Shown piece by piece: positions 23,193 through 31,162 of a DNA stretch of 34,640 nt (within the stretch, counting starts at the first letter, position 1; every line of letters begins with the position of its first letter). Made by a program: the position numbers and the translations under genes. The DNA is taken from contig NZ_JARFML010000055.1 of NCBI RefSeq assembly GCF_029167105.1, positions 1 through 34,640 of the forward strand. The letters run 5' to 3'. Under the pieces are notes generated by a model, which had not been told where the DNA came from, did no database searches, and saw only the letters and a program-made list of their open reading frames with translations. The DNA is from Bradyrhizobium yuanmingense. Lineage in GTDB: Bacteria > Pseudomonadota > Alphaproteobacteria > Rhizobiales > Xanthobacteraceae.

Positions 23193-24958
23193 GCCGCCAC
23201 TCCGAGATAGGCCTTGATCACTTCGGGATTGGTCTTGATCGTCGCCGGCGTGCCTTCCGCAATCTTGGTGCCGAAATCGAGCACCACGATGCGGTCGGCG
23301 AGGTTCATCACGAAGCCCATGTCGTGCTCGACCAAAAGGACGGACATGCCGCCGTCGCGCAGCTCGCGGAGCAGCGCGGCGAGCCGTTGCTTTTCCATGT
23401 GGCGCAGGCCGGCTGCCGGCTCGTCGAGCAGCAGTAGCATCGGATCGACGCAGAGCGCGCGGGCGATCTCGACGATGCGCTGCTGGCCGAGCGAGAGTGA
23501 GCCTGCCAGCTGGTGCATCTGCTCGGTGAGGCCGACGCGCTCGATCTGGCGGGCGGCCTCGGCGAGCAGCTTGGCTTCATCTGCGCGGTCGAGCCGCAGC
23601 ATCGAGGAGATCGGGCCGGAATGGCCGCGCAAATGTGCGCCGATCGCGACGTTCTCCAGCACGGTCATGTCGGGGACGAGCTTGACGTGCTGGAAGGTCC
23701 TGCTGATGCCGAGCTTGACGATCTCCTGCGGCGGCGCGTTGTCGACCTTCTTGCCGAGCACGGAGATCGAGCCGGAGGTCGCCGACAGCACCCCGGTGAT
23801 CAGGTTGAAGGTCGTGCTCTTGCCGGCGCCGTTCGGGCCGATCAGCGCGACGATCTCGCGGGCCTGGACGTCGAATGACACGTTGTTGACGGCGACCACG
23901 CCGCCGAATTGCTTTCGCGCCTTCTCGACCTGAAGCAGGACGCCGGTCTCGGCGGGCGCGCGGGCGCGATGCTCCAGCTTCAGCGAGGTGTCCGGCTTCC
24001 TGCCGTCGGTGCGCTCGGGGAAGAACGACATCAGCCAGGGCCAGAGGCCGCCGGGCGCAAGCTGCAGCAGCGCCACCAGCATGATGCCGAACACGATGGT
24101 CTCGACCTGGCCGGAGCCGGGCAGGATCAGCGGCAGATAGCTTTGCAGCACCTCTTTCAGGATCACGACGATTGCCGCGCCCAGCACGCCGCCCCAGACA
24201 TAGCCGGCGCCGCCGACCACCGCGATGAAGAGATATTCGATGCCCATATGCGCACCGAACGGCGTCGGGTTCACCGCGCGCTGGAAATGCGCATAAAGCC
24301 AGCCTGAAAGACCGGCGAGCACCGCGGCATGGATGAACACGAGCAGCTTGGCGCTGGGCGTGTGCACGCCGAAGGCCTCCGCTGCGACATGGCCGCGCCG
24401 GAGCGCACGAATGGCGCGGCCGGTGCGGGAATCCAGGAGATTCGTGGTCAACAGGGCCGAGAGGATCACCGCGATCCAGATCGCGTAGTAGATCGAGCCG
24501 GCCGAGAGCATCTTGAACGTTCCGATCGACAGCGGCGGGATCGCCGAGATGCCGTCGTTGCGTCCCAAAAACTCCAGCTTGCTGAATAGGTAGAACAGCC
24601 CGAGCCCCCAGGCGATCGTGCCGAGCGGAAGATAATGGCCGGAGAGGCGCACGGTGATCAGCCCGAGCAGCACCGCGAGCGAGCCGCTGACCAGGAGCGA
24701 CAGCGGCAGCGTCAGCCAGGGCGACAGGCCATAGGCCGTCGTCAGCACGGCGGTGGTGTAGGCGCCGAAGCCGACGAAGGCGGCCTGGCCGAACGAGGTG
24801 AGGCCGCCGACGCCGGTCAGCAGCACGAGGCCCATCGCGACCAGCGCGGCAAGGCCGATATTGTCGAGCAGCACGATCCAGAACGGGGGCACGCCCGGGA
24901 TGAACGGGATCGCCGCCATGACGAGTGCGAAGACGAGGATGGGAAGCCGGCTCTGCAT
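23189..24958 (-). CDS. livM: Fused LivM permease - LivG ATP-binding protein
   Basis: One 589-residue chain carries two normally separate subunits. Residues 1 to about 310 are a LivM-type permease (eight or more membrane helices, LTSFGQAAFVGFGAYTTAVL and the EAA-like RAIRALRRGHVAAEAFGV loop). A linker of about 30 residues follows. Residues 340-589 are a LivG-type ATPase with Walker A GPNGAGKS (374-381), signature LSLGQQ (488-493), Walker B LLLLDEP (Asp512, Glu513) and switch His545. No stop or frameshift separates the parts. It lies five bases behind livH and overlaps livF. Fused LivM-LivG chains are known in alphaproteobacteria. Substrate probably a branched-chain amino acid, short amide or aromatic acid. 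Confidence 0.95.
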   Translation of the reverse strand: MQSRLPILVFALVMAAIPFIPGVPPFWIVLLDNIGLAALVAMGLVLLTGVGGLTSFGQAAFVGFGAYTTAVLTTAYGLSPWLTLPLSLLVSGSLAVLLGLITVRLSGHYLPLGTIAWGLGLFYLFSKLEFLGRNDGISAIPPLSIGTFKMLSAGSIYYAIWIAVILSALLTTNLLDSRTGRAIRALRRGHVAAEAFGVHTPSAKLLVFIHAAVLAGLSGWLYAHFQRAVNPTPFGAHMGIEYLFIAVVGGAGYVWGGVLGAAIVVILKEVLQSYLPLILPGSGQVETIVFGIMLVALLQLAPGGLWPWLMSFFPERTDGRKPDTSLKLEHRARAPAETGVLLQVEKARKQFGGVVAVNNVSFDVQAREIVALIGPNGAGKSTTFNLITGVLSATSGSISVLGKKVDNAPPQEIVKLGISRTFQHVKLVPDMTVLENVAIGAHLRGHSGPISSMLRLDRADEAKLLAEAARQIERVGLTEQMHQLAGSLSLGQQRIVEIARALCVDPMLLLLDEPAAGLRHMEKQRLAALLRELRDGGMSVLLVEHDMGFVMNLADRIVVLDFGTKIAEGTPATIKTNPEVIKAYLGVAA

Positions 24959-24963
24959 CGGGC

Positions 24964-26004
24964 TCAGTCCTTCTCTTCCTCGACCGCGGGCGCGGCGAGC
25001 GAGCGCAGCAGCAGCACGGGGATCAGCAGCATGAAGACGATCACCTCCTTGTAGTTGGAGGCATAGAAGGACGAGAACGCCTCGACGATGCCGACCACCA
25101 GCGCCGCGACGGCGGTGAGGGGATAGCTGACGAGGCCGCCGATGATCGCGGCGACGAAGCCCTTCAGCCCGATCAGGAAGCCGGAGTCATAATAGAGCGT
25201 CGTGATCGGCACGATCAGGATGCCGGAGAGGGCGCCGATCACCGAGGCCAGCAGGAAGGCGATCTGGCCCGACAGCGTGGTGCGGATGCCGGCAAGCCGC
25301 GCCCCGAGCCGGTTGACCGCAGTCGCGCGCAGCGCCTTGCCGTAGAGCGTCAGGCCGAAGAACAGCCAGAGCGCGACGATGAAGGCGATGGTGATGGCAT
25401 AGACAGTGATGCTCTGGCCGGTGAAACGCAGCGCGCCGGCCGTGAAGGCGCCGGACAGCACGGCAGGCCCGCGCTGGCCTTCGGCGCCGAAGAACAACAG
25501 GCCGAGGCCCTGCAGCGCGAGATGGACGCCGACCGAGGCGATCAGCAGCACCAGCACCGAGGTGTGCGCCAGCGGCTGGAAGGCGATGCGGTAGAGATAA
25601 AGGCCGATCATCGCCACGATCACCAGCGACAGCGCGATGCAGACCGCGACCGGCGGCTTCTGCGCGGCGAGGGACAGGGTCAGCGCCAGCACGATCGCTG
25701 GCAGCACGACGTTGGCGATGAAGCTGCGGACGACCAGCCGCCCGTGCAGCGCCTTGCGCGCCACGAACAGGTCGAAGGCGAAGGCGCCGATGCCGAGCGC
25801 CAGCGCCAGCTTTGCCGTGCCCGGCATCTGGCCGGCGGCCAGCGAGGCATAGGTCAGCGCGCCGTAGGTGACGAACTCGCCCTGGGGAATGAGGATGACG
25901 CGGGTGACGGCGAACACCAGCACCAGCGCCAGGCCGAGCAGCGCATAGATCGCGCCATTGGTGATGCCGTCCTGCACCAGGAACAGCATGATGGTGGTAT
26001 TCAA
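24964..26004 (-). CDS. livH: ABC transporter permease, LivH type
   Basis: The permease has 346 residues and about eight membrane helices. It opens with FLVQDGITNGAIYALLGLAL and ILIPQGEFVTYGALTYASLA, the LivH hallmark, and ends with a charged tail. The TTG at 26004 is preferred because GGGGGAG stands nine bases upstream. The first ATG (25989, five codons later) has no ribosome site. First gene of the livH-livMG-livF operon, divergent from the MarR gene with 173 bp between. No SBP gene is in this operon; the four downstream-lying SBPs are the obvious candidates to serve it. Confidence 0.93.
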   Translation of the reverse strand: MNTTIMLFLVQDGITNGAIYALLGLALVLVFAVTRVILIPQGEFVTYGALTYASLAAGQMPGTAKLALALGIGAFAFDLFVARKALHGRLVVRSFIANVVLPAIVLALTLSLAAQKPPVAVCIALSLVIVAMIGLYLYRIAFQPLAHTSVLVLLIASVGVHLALQGLGLLFFGAEGQRGPAVLSGAFTAGALRFTGQSITVYAITIAFIVALWLFFGLTLYGKALRATAVNRLGARLAGIRTTLSGQIAFLLASVIGALSGILIVPITTLYYDSGFLIGLKGFVAAIIGGLVSYPLTAVAALVVGIVEAFSSFYASNYKEVIVFMLLIPVLLLRSLAAPAVEEEKD

Positions 26005-26100
26005 GACCGGACGCTCCCCCTAATCCGGACCGGTCCCCTCGATTGCGGTGGACGGTCCGCTCACAGCCATTGAAAAACGCAGGCGATATTTGGTATGGTC

Positions 26101-26125
26101 CATAACAATTATCAATTATAACTTC
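26101..26125. promoter_or_regulatory. AT-rich candidate operator between livH and the MarR gene
   Basis: CATAACAATTATCAATTATA is a strongly AT-rich island containing the tandem direct repeat CAATTAT (26106-26112, 26113-26119). MarR-family sites are often AT-rich and lie next to the regulator's own gene. Position, between two divergent genes, suggests dual control; binding is inferred. Confidence 0.4.
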
Positions 26126-26177
26126 AAGGGTGGGAACGACCCGTCCCGGAATTTAGCGGGATTACGAGCACGAGGCG

Positions 26178-26699
26178 ATGACCGTTTCCAAAACCTCTGA
26201 AAAGTCCTCCGAAAAGCCGACCGACGCGGCCAAGGGCCGCAAGGACGCAAGCGAGCCGCAGGCGGAGGCCCTCCAGCTCGGCGAGCTTTCCGAGCAGCTG
26301 GGCTATGTCCTGAAACGTGCACAGCTCAAGGTGTTCGAGAATTTTCTGCGCTGCATGGCCTCGCTCCAGCTGACGCCGGCGCAGTTCTCGGTGCTGCTGC
26401 TGGTCGAGAAGAACCCCGGCCGTAACCAGACCGAGATCGCCTCCACGCTCGGCATCCTCAGGCCGAACTTCGTGGCCATGCTCGACAATTTGGAGAGCCG
26501 CGACCTCTGCGCGCGGATCCGCTCCACCAACGACCGCCGCTCGCACATCCTGGTCTTGACCGACAAGGGCAAGGCCGTGCTGGCGCGCGCCAAGAAGCTC
26601 GTCGCCACCAAGCATGAGGCCCGGCTGAACGATCTGCTCGGCCAGGCCAACCGCGAAGCCCTGATCGGGATGCTCGCGAAGATCGCCAACGAGTTTTGA
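26178..26699 (+). CDS. MarR-family transcriptional regulator
   Basis: This 173-residue regulator has a charged, disordered N-terminus (1-30) and then a MarR winged helix. Visible parts are LTPAQFSVLLLVEKNPGRNQ, the recognition region TEIASTLGILRPNFVAMLDN, and the wing RSTNDRRSHILVLTDKG. MarR proteins commonly sense aromatic acids or their CoA esters. Its divergence from the liv operon suggests it controls that transporter. The ribosome site is poor (GAGG only two bases from the ATG). Confidence 0.9.
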   Translation: MTVSKTSEKSSEKPTDAAKGRKDASEPQAEALQLGELSEQLGYVLKRAQLKVFENFLRCMASLQLTPAQFSVLLLVEKNPGRNQTEIASTLGILRPNFVAMLDNLESRDLCARIRSTNDRRSHILVLTDKGKAVLARAKKLVATKHEARLNDLLGQANREALIGMLAKIANEF

Positions 26700-26706
26700 G
26701 CGAGTT

Positions 26707-26788
26707 CGTCATTCCGGGGCGATGCGAAAGCATCGAACCCGGAATCTCGAGATTCCGGGTTCACGCTTGCGCGTGCCCCGGAATGACG
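26707..26788. repeat. Palindromic repeat (CGTCATTCCGGGG type)
   Basis: CGTCATTCCGGGGC at the left is the exact complement of GCCCCGGAATGACG at the right, with inner hairpins GATGCGAAAGCATC and CCCGGAATCTCGAGATTCCGGG. It lies between the convergent MarR and glycerate-kinase genes and could terminate both. Confidence 0.85.
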
Positions 26789-26803
26789 GAAAAGGCAGGC
26801 GCC

Positions 26804-28087
26804 TCAATCCACCAAGATCACCCTGATGTCGTTCACGTTGGTCAGCGTCGGGCCCGGCTGCAGCAGGTCGCCCGTGGCTTCGAAGAACGTGGTCGCGTCG
26901 TTGTTGTCGAGATAGGCCTGCGGCTCGAGCCCCAGCGTCTTCATCTTCGCGAACGTCGCCGCATCGATCAGCGCGCCGGCGGGATCGGTCGGGTGGCCGG
27001 CGCCGCCATCGGCGCCGTCGGTGTCGCCGGCCAGCGCCGCGATGCCGGAAGTGTCCTTCAAGAGCGCGGCCAGCGCCAGCGCGTATTCCTGGTTCGGCCC
27101 GCCGCGCCCGTTGCCGCGCACGGTGACCGTGAGCTCGCCGCCGGACAGGATCGCGACGCGCTTGGCCTGGCTGCGTGCCTGTAGCGCCAGCCTGGCGTGA
27201 TCGGCGGCGACTTCGCGCGCTTCGCCTTCGAGATCGGCGCCGAGATCGATGGTCTCGTAACCGGCCTCACGCGCGAGCTTCACCGCGGCGTCGAGCGACT
27301 GCTTGGGCCGCGCGATCAGCTCGAACGATGCGCGCGCAAAGGCGGCGTCATCCGGCTTGCAGCTCTCGTTGTTGGGATCGTCGAGCGCGCGGCGCACCGC
27401 ATCGTCGATGTCGAGCCTGTATTTCGCCACGATCGCGCGCGCATCGGCCAGCGTGGTCGGATCGGGCACCGTGGGGCCGGAGGCGATCGCGGACGGATCG
27501 TCATGCGGCACGTCCGAGATCGCGAGCGTCACGATCTCCGCGGCGTTGCTGCCGGCGCGGGCAAGGCGGCCGCCCTTGATCCGCGACAGGTGCTTGCGCA
27601 CGACGTTCATCTCGCCGATCGGCGCGCCCGAGCGCAGCAGCGCCTTGTTGACCGCCTGCTTCTGCGCGAAGCTGATGCCGTCCACCGGTGCGATCCAGTT
27701 GGCCGAGCCGCCGCCGGTGAGCAGCACCAGCAGCAGATCGTCCGGCCCCGCCTCGCCCGCGAGTGCGAGTGTGTCGGCCGCGCCCTTCAGGCCGGCTTCG
27801 TCAGGCACGGGATGACCGGCCTCGACCACGCGAATGCGGCGCGTCGGCACGCCGTAGCCGTGGCGCGTGGTGGCGATGCCGAGGAGGCGTTCCGGCGCCA
27901 ATCCCAGCGCGTCGAGATAATGCCGCTCCGCGGCCGCGGCCATCGCGCCGGCGCCCTTGCCGGCCGCGAGGCAGATCACGCGCCCCCTGGGCGCAGGCCG
28001 CAGGTGGGGGGCCAGCACCACGTCGGGATGGGCGGCAGCGACGGCGGCATCGTAGAGCGCGCGGAGCAGGGGACGTCGGTCGGTCAT
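26804..28087 (-). CDS. Glycerate 2-kinase-like protein (GckA/TtuD, MOFRL family)
   Basis: The 427-residue protein has the N-terminal DUF4147 and C-terminal MOFRL domains of class-II glycerate kinases: CLAAGKGAGAMAAAAE, LLTGGGSANW, EMNVVRKHLSRIKGGRLA, AISDVPHDDPSAIASGPTVP, GGPNQEYALALA and DTDGADGGAG. It phosphorylates glycerate to 2-phosphoglycerate with ATP; relatives have been annotated hydroxypyruvate reductase. The ATG at 28087 is used rather than an in-frame TTG two codons upstream. It stands between the MarR gene and the SBP array with its own spacing, and a terminator for the SBP lies upstream. A functional tie to the transporters is not evident. Confidence 0.93.
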   Translation of the reverse strand: MTDRRPLLRALYDAAVAAAHPDVVLAPHLRPAPRGRVICLAAGKGAGAMAAAAERHYLDALGLAPERLLGIATTRHGYGVPTRRIRVVEAGHPVPDEAGLKGAADTLALAGEAGPDDLLLVLLTGGGSANWIAPVDGISFAQKQAVNKALLRSGAPIGEMNVVRKHLSRIKGGRLARAGSNAAEIVTLAISDVPHDDPSAIASGPTVPDPTTLADARAIVAKYRLDIDDAVRRALDDPNNESCKPDDAAFARASFELIARPKQSLDAAVKLAREAGYETIDLGADLEGEAREVAADHARLALQARSQAKRVAILSGGELTVTVRGNGRGGPNQEYALALAALLKDTSGIAALAGDTDGADGGAGHPTDPAGALIDAATFAKMKTLGLEPQAYLDNNDATTFFEATGDLLQPGPTLTNVNDIRVILVD

Positions 28088-28221
28088 GGACAATGGCCTT
28101 GCGCAGACTGGACTGGCGGCGAGGAGATCGCCGCCATCTGCCTAGCGCATCGTGTGCCAAAGCGTAAGCGCCCTCGCCGTCATTCGATTGTGCAATCGCG
28201 TGATCATGATTGCCGCACAAG

Positions 28222-28255
28222 CAAAAGCCCCCCTACACCATCGGCGCAGGGGGCT
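28222..28255 (-). terminator. Terminator after SBP array gene 1
   Basis: AGCCCCC (28226-28232) pairs with GGGGGCT (28249-28255); on the minus strand the hairpin ends in TTTTGC. It is 22 bp past the stop codon at 28277. Confidence 0.75.
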
Positions 28256-28276
28256 GGTTATTGCCGGACCTTGCGA

Positions 28277-29506
28277 CTAGCCGCCGGCGTCGGCGCTGAT
28301 CACCTCGCCGAACAGGTCCCACTTGTCGCCCTTGAACTTCATCAGCTGCAGCGAGCTGATCGGCGCGAAGTCGTTCGGCCCGGTATTGATCTTGATGCCG
28401 GGCAGCAGCACTTCGGTGCGGAAGTCCTTCAGGCTCGCCGCCTGCTTCATGACGTTCTCGCGCGTGAGATTGTCGCCGCACTTCTTCAGCACCTCGACCA
28501 GCGTCTGCGCCACGCCGTAGCCGACGATGGTGCCGCCGTCGAGCTTGTCGCCCTCGGGGAAGTACTTCGTCATGAAGTCGAGGAACGCCTTCATGCCGGG
28601 ATCGTCCTTCCACTGCGGATCGGAGACGTCCTTCAGATAGGCGGCCGAGATGATGTCCTGCGAATTCTCGAAGCCGGCGGGCTTGATCACGCTGCCGACC
28701 GAGGCCGAGACGTTGTTGAGGAAGTGGGTCGGCTTCCAGCCGATCTCGGAGATCTTCTTGATCGCCTGTGCCGCGAATTTCGGCGTGGTGATGTTGATGA
28801 AGACGTCGGCGCCGGTGGCTTTCAGCTTGACGATGTGATTGTCGATGGTCGGCTCCGAGGTCTCGTAGCTTTCCTCCAGCACGATCATGCTTGCGGCCTT
28901 GGCCCCCAAGCCGTCCTTCAGGCCCTTCAGATAATCCTTGCCGTAATCGTCGTTCTGGAAGAGCACGCCGATCTTGGCGTTCGGCATCGCCTTGAGGATG
29001 TATTTCGCGTAGATCTGCGTCTCGCTCTGGTAGTTGGGCTGCCAGCCCATGGTCCACGGGAAGTTCTGCGGATCGTTCCACTTGGTGGCGCCGGTGGCGA
29101 CGAACAGCTGCGGCACCTTCTTCGAGTTCATGTATTTCTGGATCGCGGAGTTCGGCGGCGTGCCGAGCGAGTTGAAGACGAGCAGCACCTCGTCGCTCTC
29201 GACCAGCTTGCGCGCCTGCTCCACCGTCTTCGGCGGCGAGTAGGCGTCGTCGTAGGAGACGAAATTGATCTTGCGGCCGTTAATGCCGCCCTCTTCGTTG
29301 ATCTTCTTGAAATAGGCGGCTTCGGTGCGACCGATGATGCCGTAGGCGGAGGCCGGTCCGCTGTAGGGCATGATGTTGCCGATCTTGATCTCGGTGTCGG
29401 TCGCACCGGTATCGTATTTCTTCTGGGCCGTTGCGGTTGAGGCCGAGGCCGCGATGAGCGCGATCGCCAATGATGCGGCCGCAAGCTTGCCGGTGACAGC
29501 AGGCAT
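28277..29506 (-). CDS. SBP array gene 1: branched-chain/aromatic-type substrate-binding protein
   Basis: A 409-residue periplasmic binding protein (Peripla_BP_6). The signal peptide (MPAVTGKLAAASLAIALIAA) is followed by QKKYDTGATDTEIKIGNIMP, the block shared by all four array members. GGGAG six bases before the ATG fixes the start. The mature protein is closest by eye to array gene 2 (same NSLGTPPNSAIQKYMN, HFLNNVSAS and KPAGFEN blocks). They differ chiefly near the C-lobe (KDVSDPQWKDDPGMKAF versus MDPTDAQWKNDKAMIAW). It has its own promoter-like sequence at 29579-29607 and its own terminator. Ligand unknown; the class binds amino acids, amides or aromatic acids. Confidence 0.94.
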   Translation of the reverse strand: MPAVTGKLAAASLAIALIAASASTATAQKKYDTGATDTEIKIGNIMPYSGPASAYGIIGRTEAAYFKKINEEGGINGRKINFVSYDDAYSPPKTVEQARKLVESDEVLLVFNSLGTPPNSAIQKYMNSKKVPQLFVATGATKWNDPQNFPWTMGWQPNYQSETQIYAKYILKAMPNAKIGVLFQNDDYGKDYLKGLKDGLGAKAASMIVLEESYETSEPTIDNHIVKLKATGADVFINITTPKFAAQAIKKISEIGWKPTHFLNNVSASVGSVIKPAGFENSQDIISAAYLKDVSDPQWKDDPGMKAFLDFMTKYFPEGDKLDGGTIVGYGVAQTLVEVLKKCGDNLTRENVMKQAASLKDFRTEVLLPGIKINTGPNDFAPISSLQLMKFKGDKWDLFGEVISADAGG

Positions 29507-29578
29507 TCCAATCTCCCTGTTTTTTCTTTGTGTGTGCGTCCCTTTTCTTGTCTCGTTTTTCTTCGCGACGCGGCCGCA

Positions 29579-29607
29579 ATTCAATACGATTTGCCTGAAC
29601 GCTTCAA
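29579..29607 (-). promoter_or_regulatory. Candidate promoter of SBP array gene 1
   Basis: Reading the minus strand, TTGAAG (29602-29607) and TTGAAT (29579-29584) stand exactly 17 bp apart, about 73 bp before the start codon. SBP array gene 2 has TTGCTG-N17-TTGAAT in the matching place. Confidence 0.5.
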
Positions 29608-29639
29608 GGAAAAGCCCCTGCGGCATGGCCGCAGGGGCT
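29606..29639 (-). terminator. Terminator after SBP array gene 2
   Basis: AGCCCCTGCGGC (29613-29624) pairs perfectly with GCCGCAGGGGCT (29628-29639) around a 3-base loop; on the minus strand TTTTCCTTG follows. A strong rho-independent terminator between genes 2 and 1. Confidence 0.88.
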
Positions 29640-29684
29640 GCGTCTTTAGTCGATTTGGCTACATCTTGAGCAACTGGTTAATGG

Positions 29685-30914
29685 TCAGCCGCCGACGTCG
29701 CCGCTCAAGACGTCGCCAAATCGCTCCCAATGCTCGCCCTTGAAGCGGATCAGTTGCAGCTGCGACAGCGGGGCGAAGTCGGTGGCCGAGGTGTTGACCT
29801 TGATGCCCGGCAACAGGCCCGCCGGCTCGAAGTCCTTGATGTTGGCGGCCTGCTTCATGATGTTTTCGCGGGTCAGATTGTCGCCGCAGGCCTTGAGCAC
29901 GTGAACGAGGCCTTGGGCGACGATGTAGCCGTACATCACCGAGGCATCGGCGCGGTTGGCTTCCGGATAGTACTTATCCAGAAATTCGTTCCAGGCGATC
30001 ATCGCCTTGTCGTTTTTCCACTGCGCGTCGGTGGGATCCATGAAGTACTGCGACGAGATGATGTCCTGCGCGTTCTCGAAGCCGGCCGGCTTGATTACGC
30101 TGCCGATCGAGGCCGAGACGTTGTTGAGGAAGTGCAGCGGCTTCCAGCCGATCTCGGCGTTCTTCTTGATCGCCTGTGCCGCGAATTTCGGCGTCGTGAT
30201 GTTGAAGAACACGTCGGCGTTGGTCGACTTCATCTTGACGATGTGGGAGTCTATGGTCGGCTCGGAGACTTCGTAGCTGTCCTCGATGACGATCATCGAG
30301 GCGGCCTTGGCGCCGAGCCCGTCCTTGAACCCCTTCAGATAGTCCTTGCCGTAATCGTCGTTCTGGTAGAGCACGGCGATCTTGGCGTTCGGATGGTTCT
30401 TCAGGATGTACTTGGCGTAGATGATCGACTCGATCTGGTAGTTGGGTTGCCAGCCCATCGTCCACGGGAAGGTCTGCGGATCGTTCCACTTCGTGGCGCC
30501 GGTGGCGACGAACAGCTGCGGAACCTTCTTCTGGTTCATGTACTTCTGGATCGCCGAGTTCGGCGGGGTACCGAGCGAGTTGAAGATCAGCAGCACCTCG
30601 TCGCTCTCGACCAGCTTGCGCGCCTGCTCCACGGTCTTCGGCGGGGAATAGGCGTCGTCATAGGTGATGAAGTTGATCTTGCGGCCGTTGATGCCGCCTT
30701 CTGCGTTGATCTTGCGGAAATAGGCCTCTTCGGTCTTGCCGATCACGCCGTAGGCGGACGCGGGACCGCTATAGGGCATGATGTTGCCGATCTTGACCTC
30801 CGTGTCGGATGCGCCGGTGTCGTATTTCTTTTGGGCGGACGCTGCCGTCGAAAGGATGGTAGCCAGCACGAGGGCAGCCGAGAGGGCCCCCAATCGCACA
30901 TGCATTGCAGGCAT
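29685..30914 (-). CDS. SBP array gene 2: branched-chain/aromatic-type substrate-binding protein
   Basis: A 409-residue homologue with signal peptide MPAMHVRLGALSAALVLATI and the shared QKKYDTGASDTEVKIGNIMP opening. GGGAG stands six bases before the ATG at 30914. It is very similar to gene 1 across the N-lobe and hinge (PWTMGWQPNYQ, QNDDYGKDYLKG, ITTPKFAAQAIKK). Distinct residues cluster in the C-lobe around YFMDPTDAQWKNDKAMIAWN and ANRADASVMYGYIVAQ, where ligand-contacting loops would be expected. Own promoter-like sequence and terminator, so probably monocistronic. Confidence 0.94.
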   Translation of the reverse strand: MPAMHVRLGALSAALVLATILSTAASAQKKYDTGASDTEVKIGNIMPYSGPASAYGVIGKTEEAYFRKINAEGGINGRKINFITYDDAYSPPKTVEQARKLVESDEVLLIFNSLGTPPNSAIQKYMNQKKVPQLFVATGATKWNDPQTFPWTMGWQPNYQIESIIYAKYILKNHPNAKIAVLYQNDDYGKDYLKGFKDGLGAKAASMIVIEDSYEVSEPTIDSHIVKMKSTNADVFFNITTPKFAAQAIKKNAEIGWKPLHFLNNVSASIGSVIKPAGFENAQDIISSQYFMDPTDAQWKNDKAMIAWNEFLDKYYPEANRADASVMYGYIVAQGLVHVLKACGDNLTRENIMKQAANIKDFEPAGLLPGIKVNTSATDFAPLSQLQLIRFKGEHWERFGDVLSGDVGG

Positions 30915-30990
30915 TTTGATCTCCCTGGACAGGATTGAATGTGTCGTTTGTTCTTGTTGGGAGCGATCGTTGCGCGTCGCTCCGTCGCGC

Positions 30991-31019
30991 ATTCAATACC
31001 TATCCACGGCCGTCAGCAA
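30991..31019 (-). promoter_or_regulatory. Candidate promoter of SBP array gene 2
   Basis: Minus-strand TTGCTG (31014-31019) and TTGAAT (30991-30996) are 17 bp apart, about 77 bp before the start codon, the same geometry and -10 hexamer as the gene 1 promoter. The remaining 31020-31162 shows no gene; a small AACTCA/TGAGTT hairpin is the only other structure seen. Confidence 0.5.
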
Positions 31020-31162
31020 GAAGAACGCCTGCGCGGGCCTCGCGCGGGCGGCGATCTCGTCGAAGGCGGTGCTGAATATTCCGGCGCGTGAGATTCTTTT
31101 TGCGGGGCAAACTCACCGCTTGAGTTGCTTTACGAGAAAGCGGCTATCTTGAATTGCGTCGC

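Noticed and set aside
27197..29440. A 747-codon open frame on the plus strand opposite the glycerate-kinase and SBP genes
   Set aside because: It is the antisense shadow of two well-supported genes in GC-rich DNA; its translation is Arg/Gly/His/Asp-rich with no family motif.
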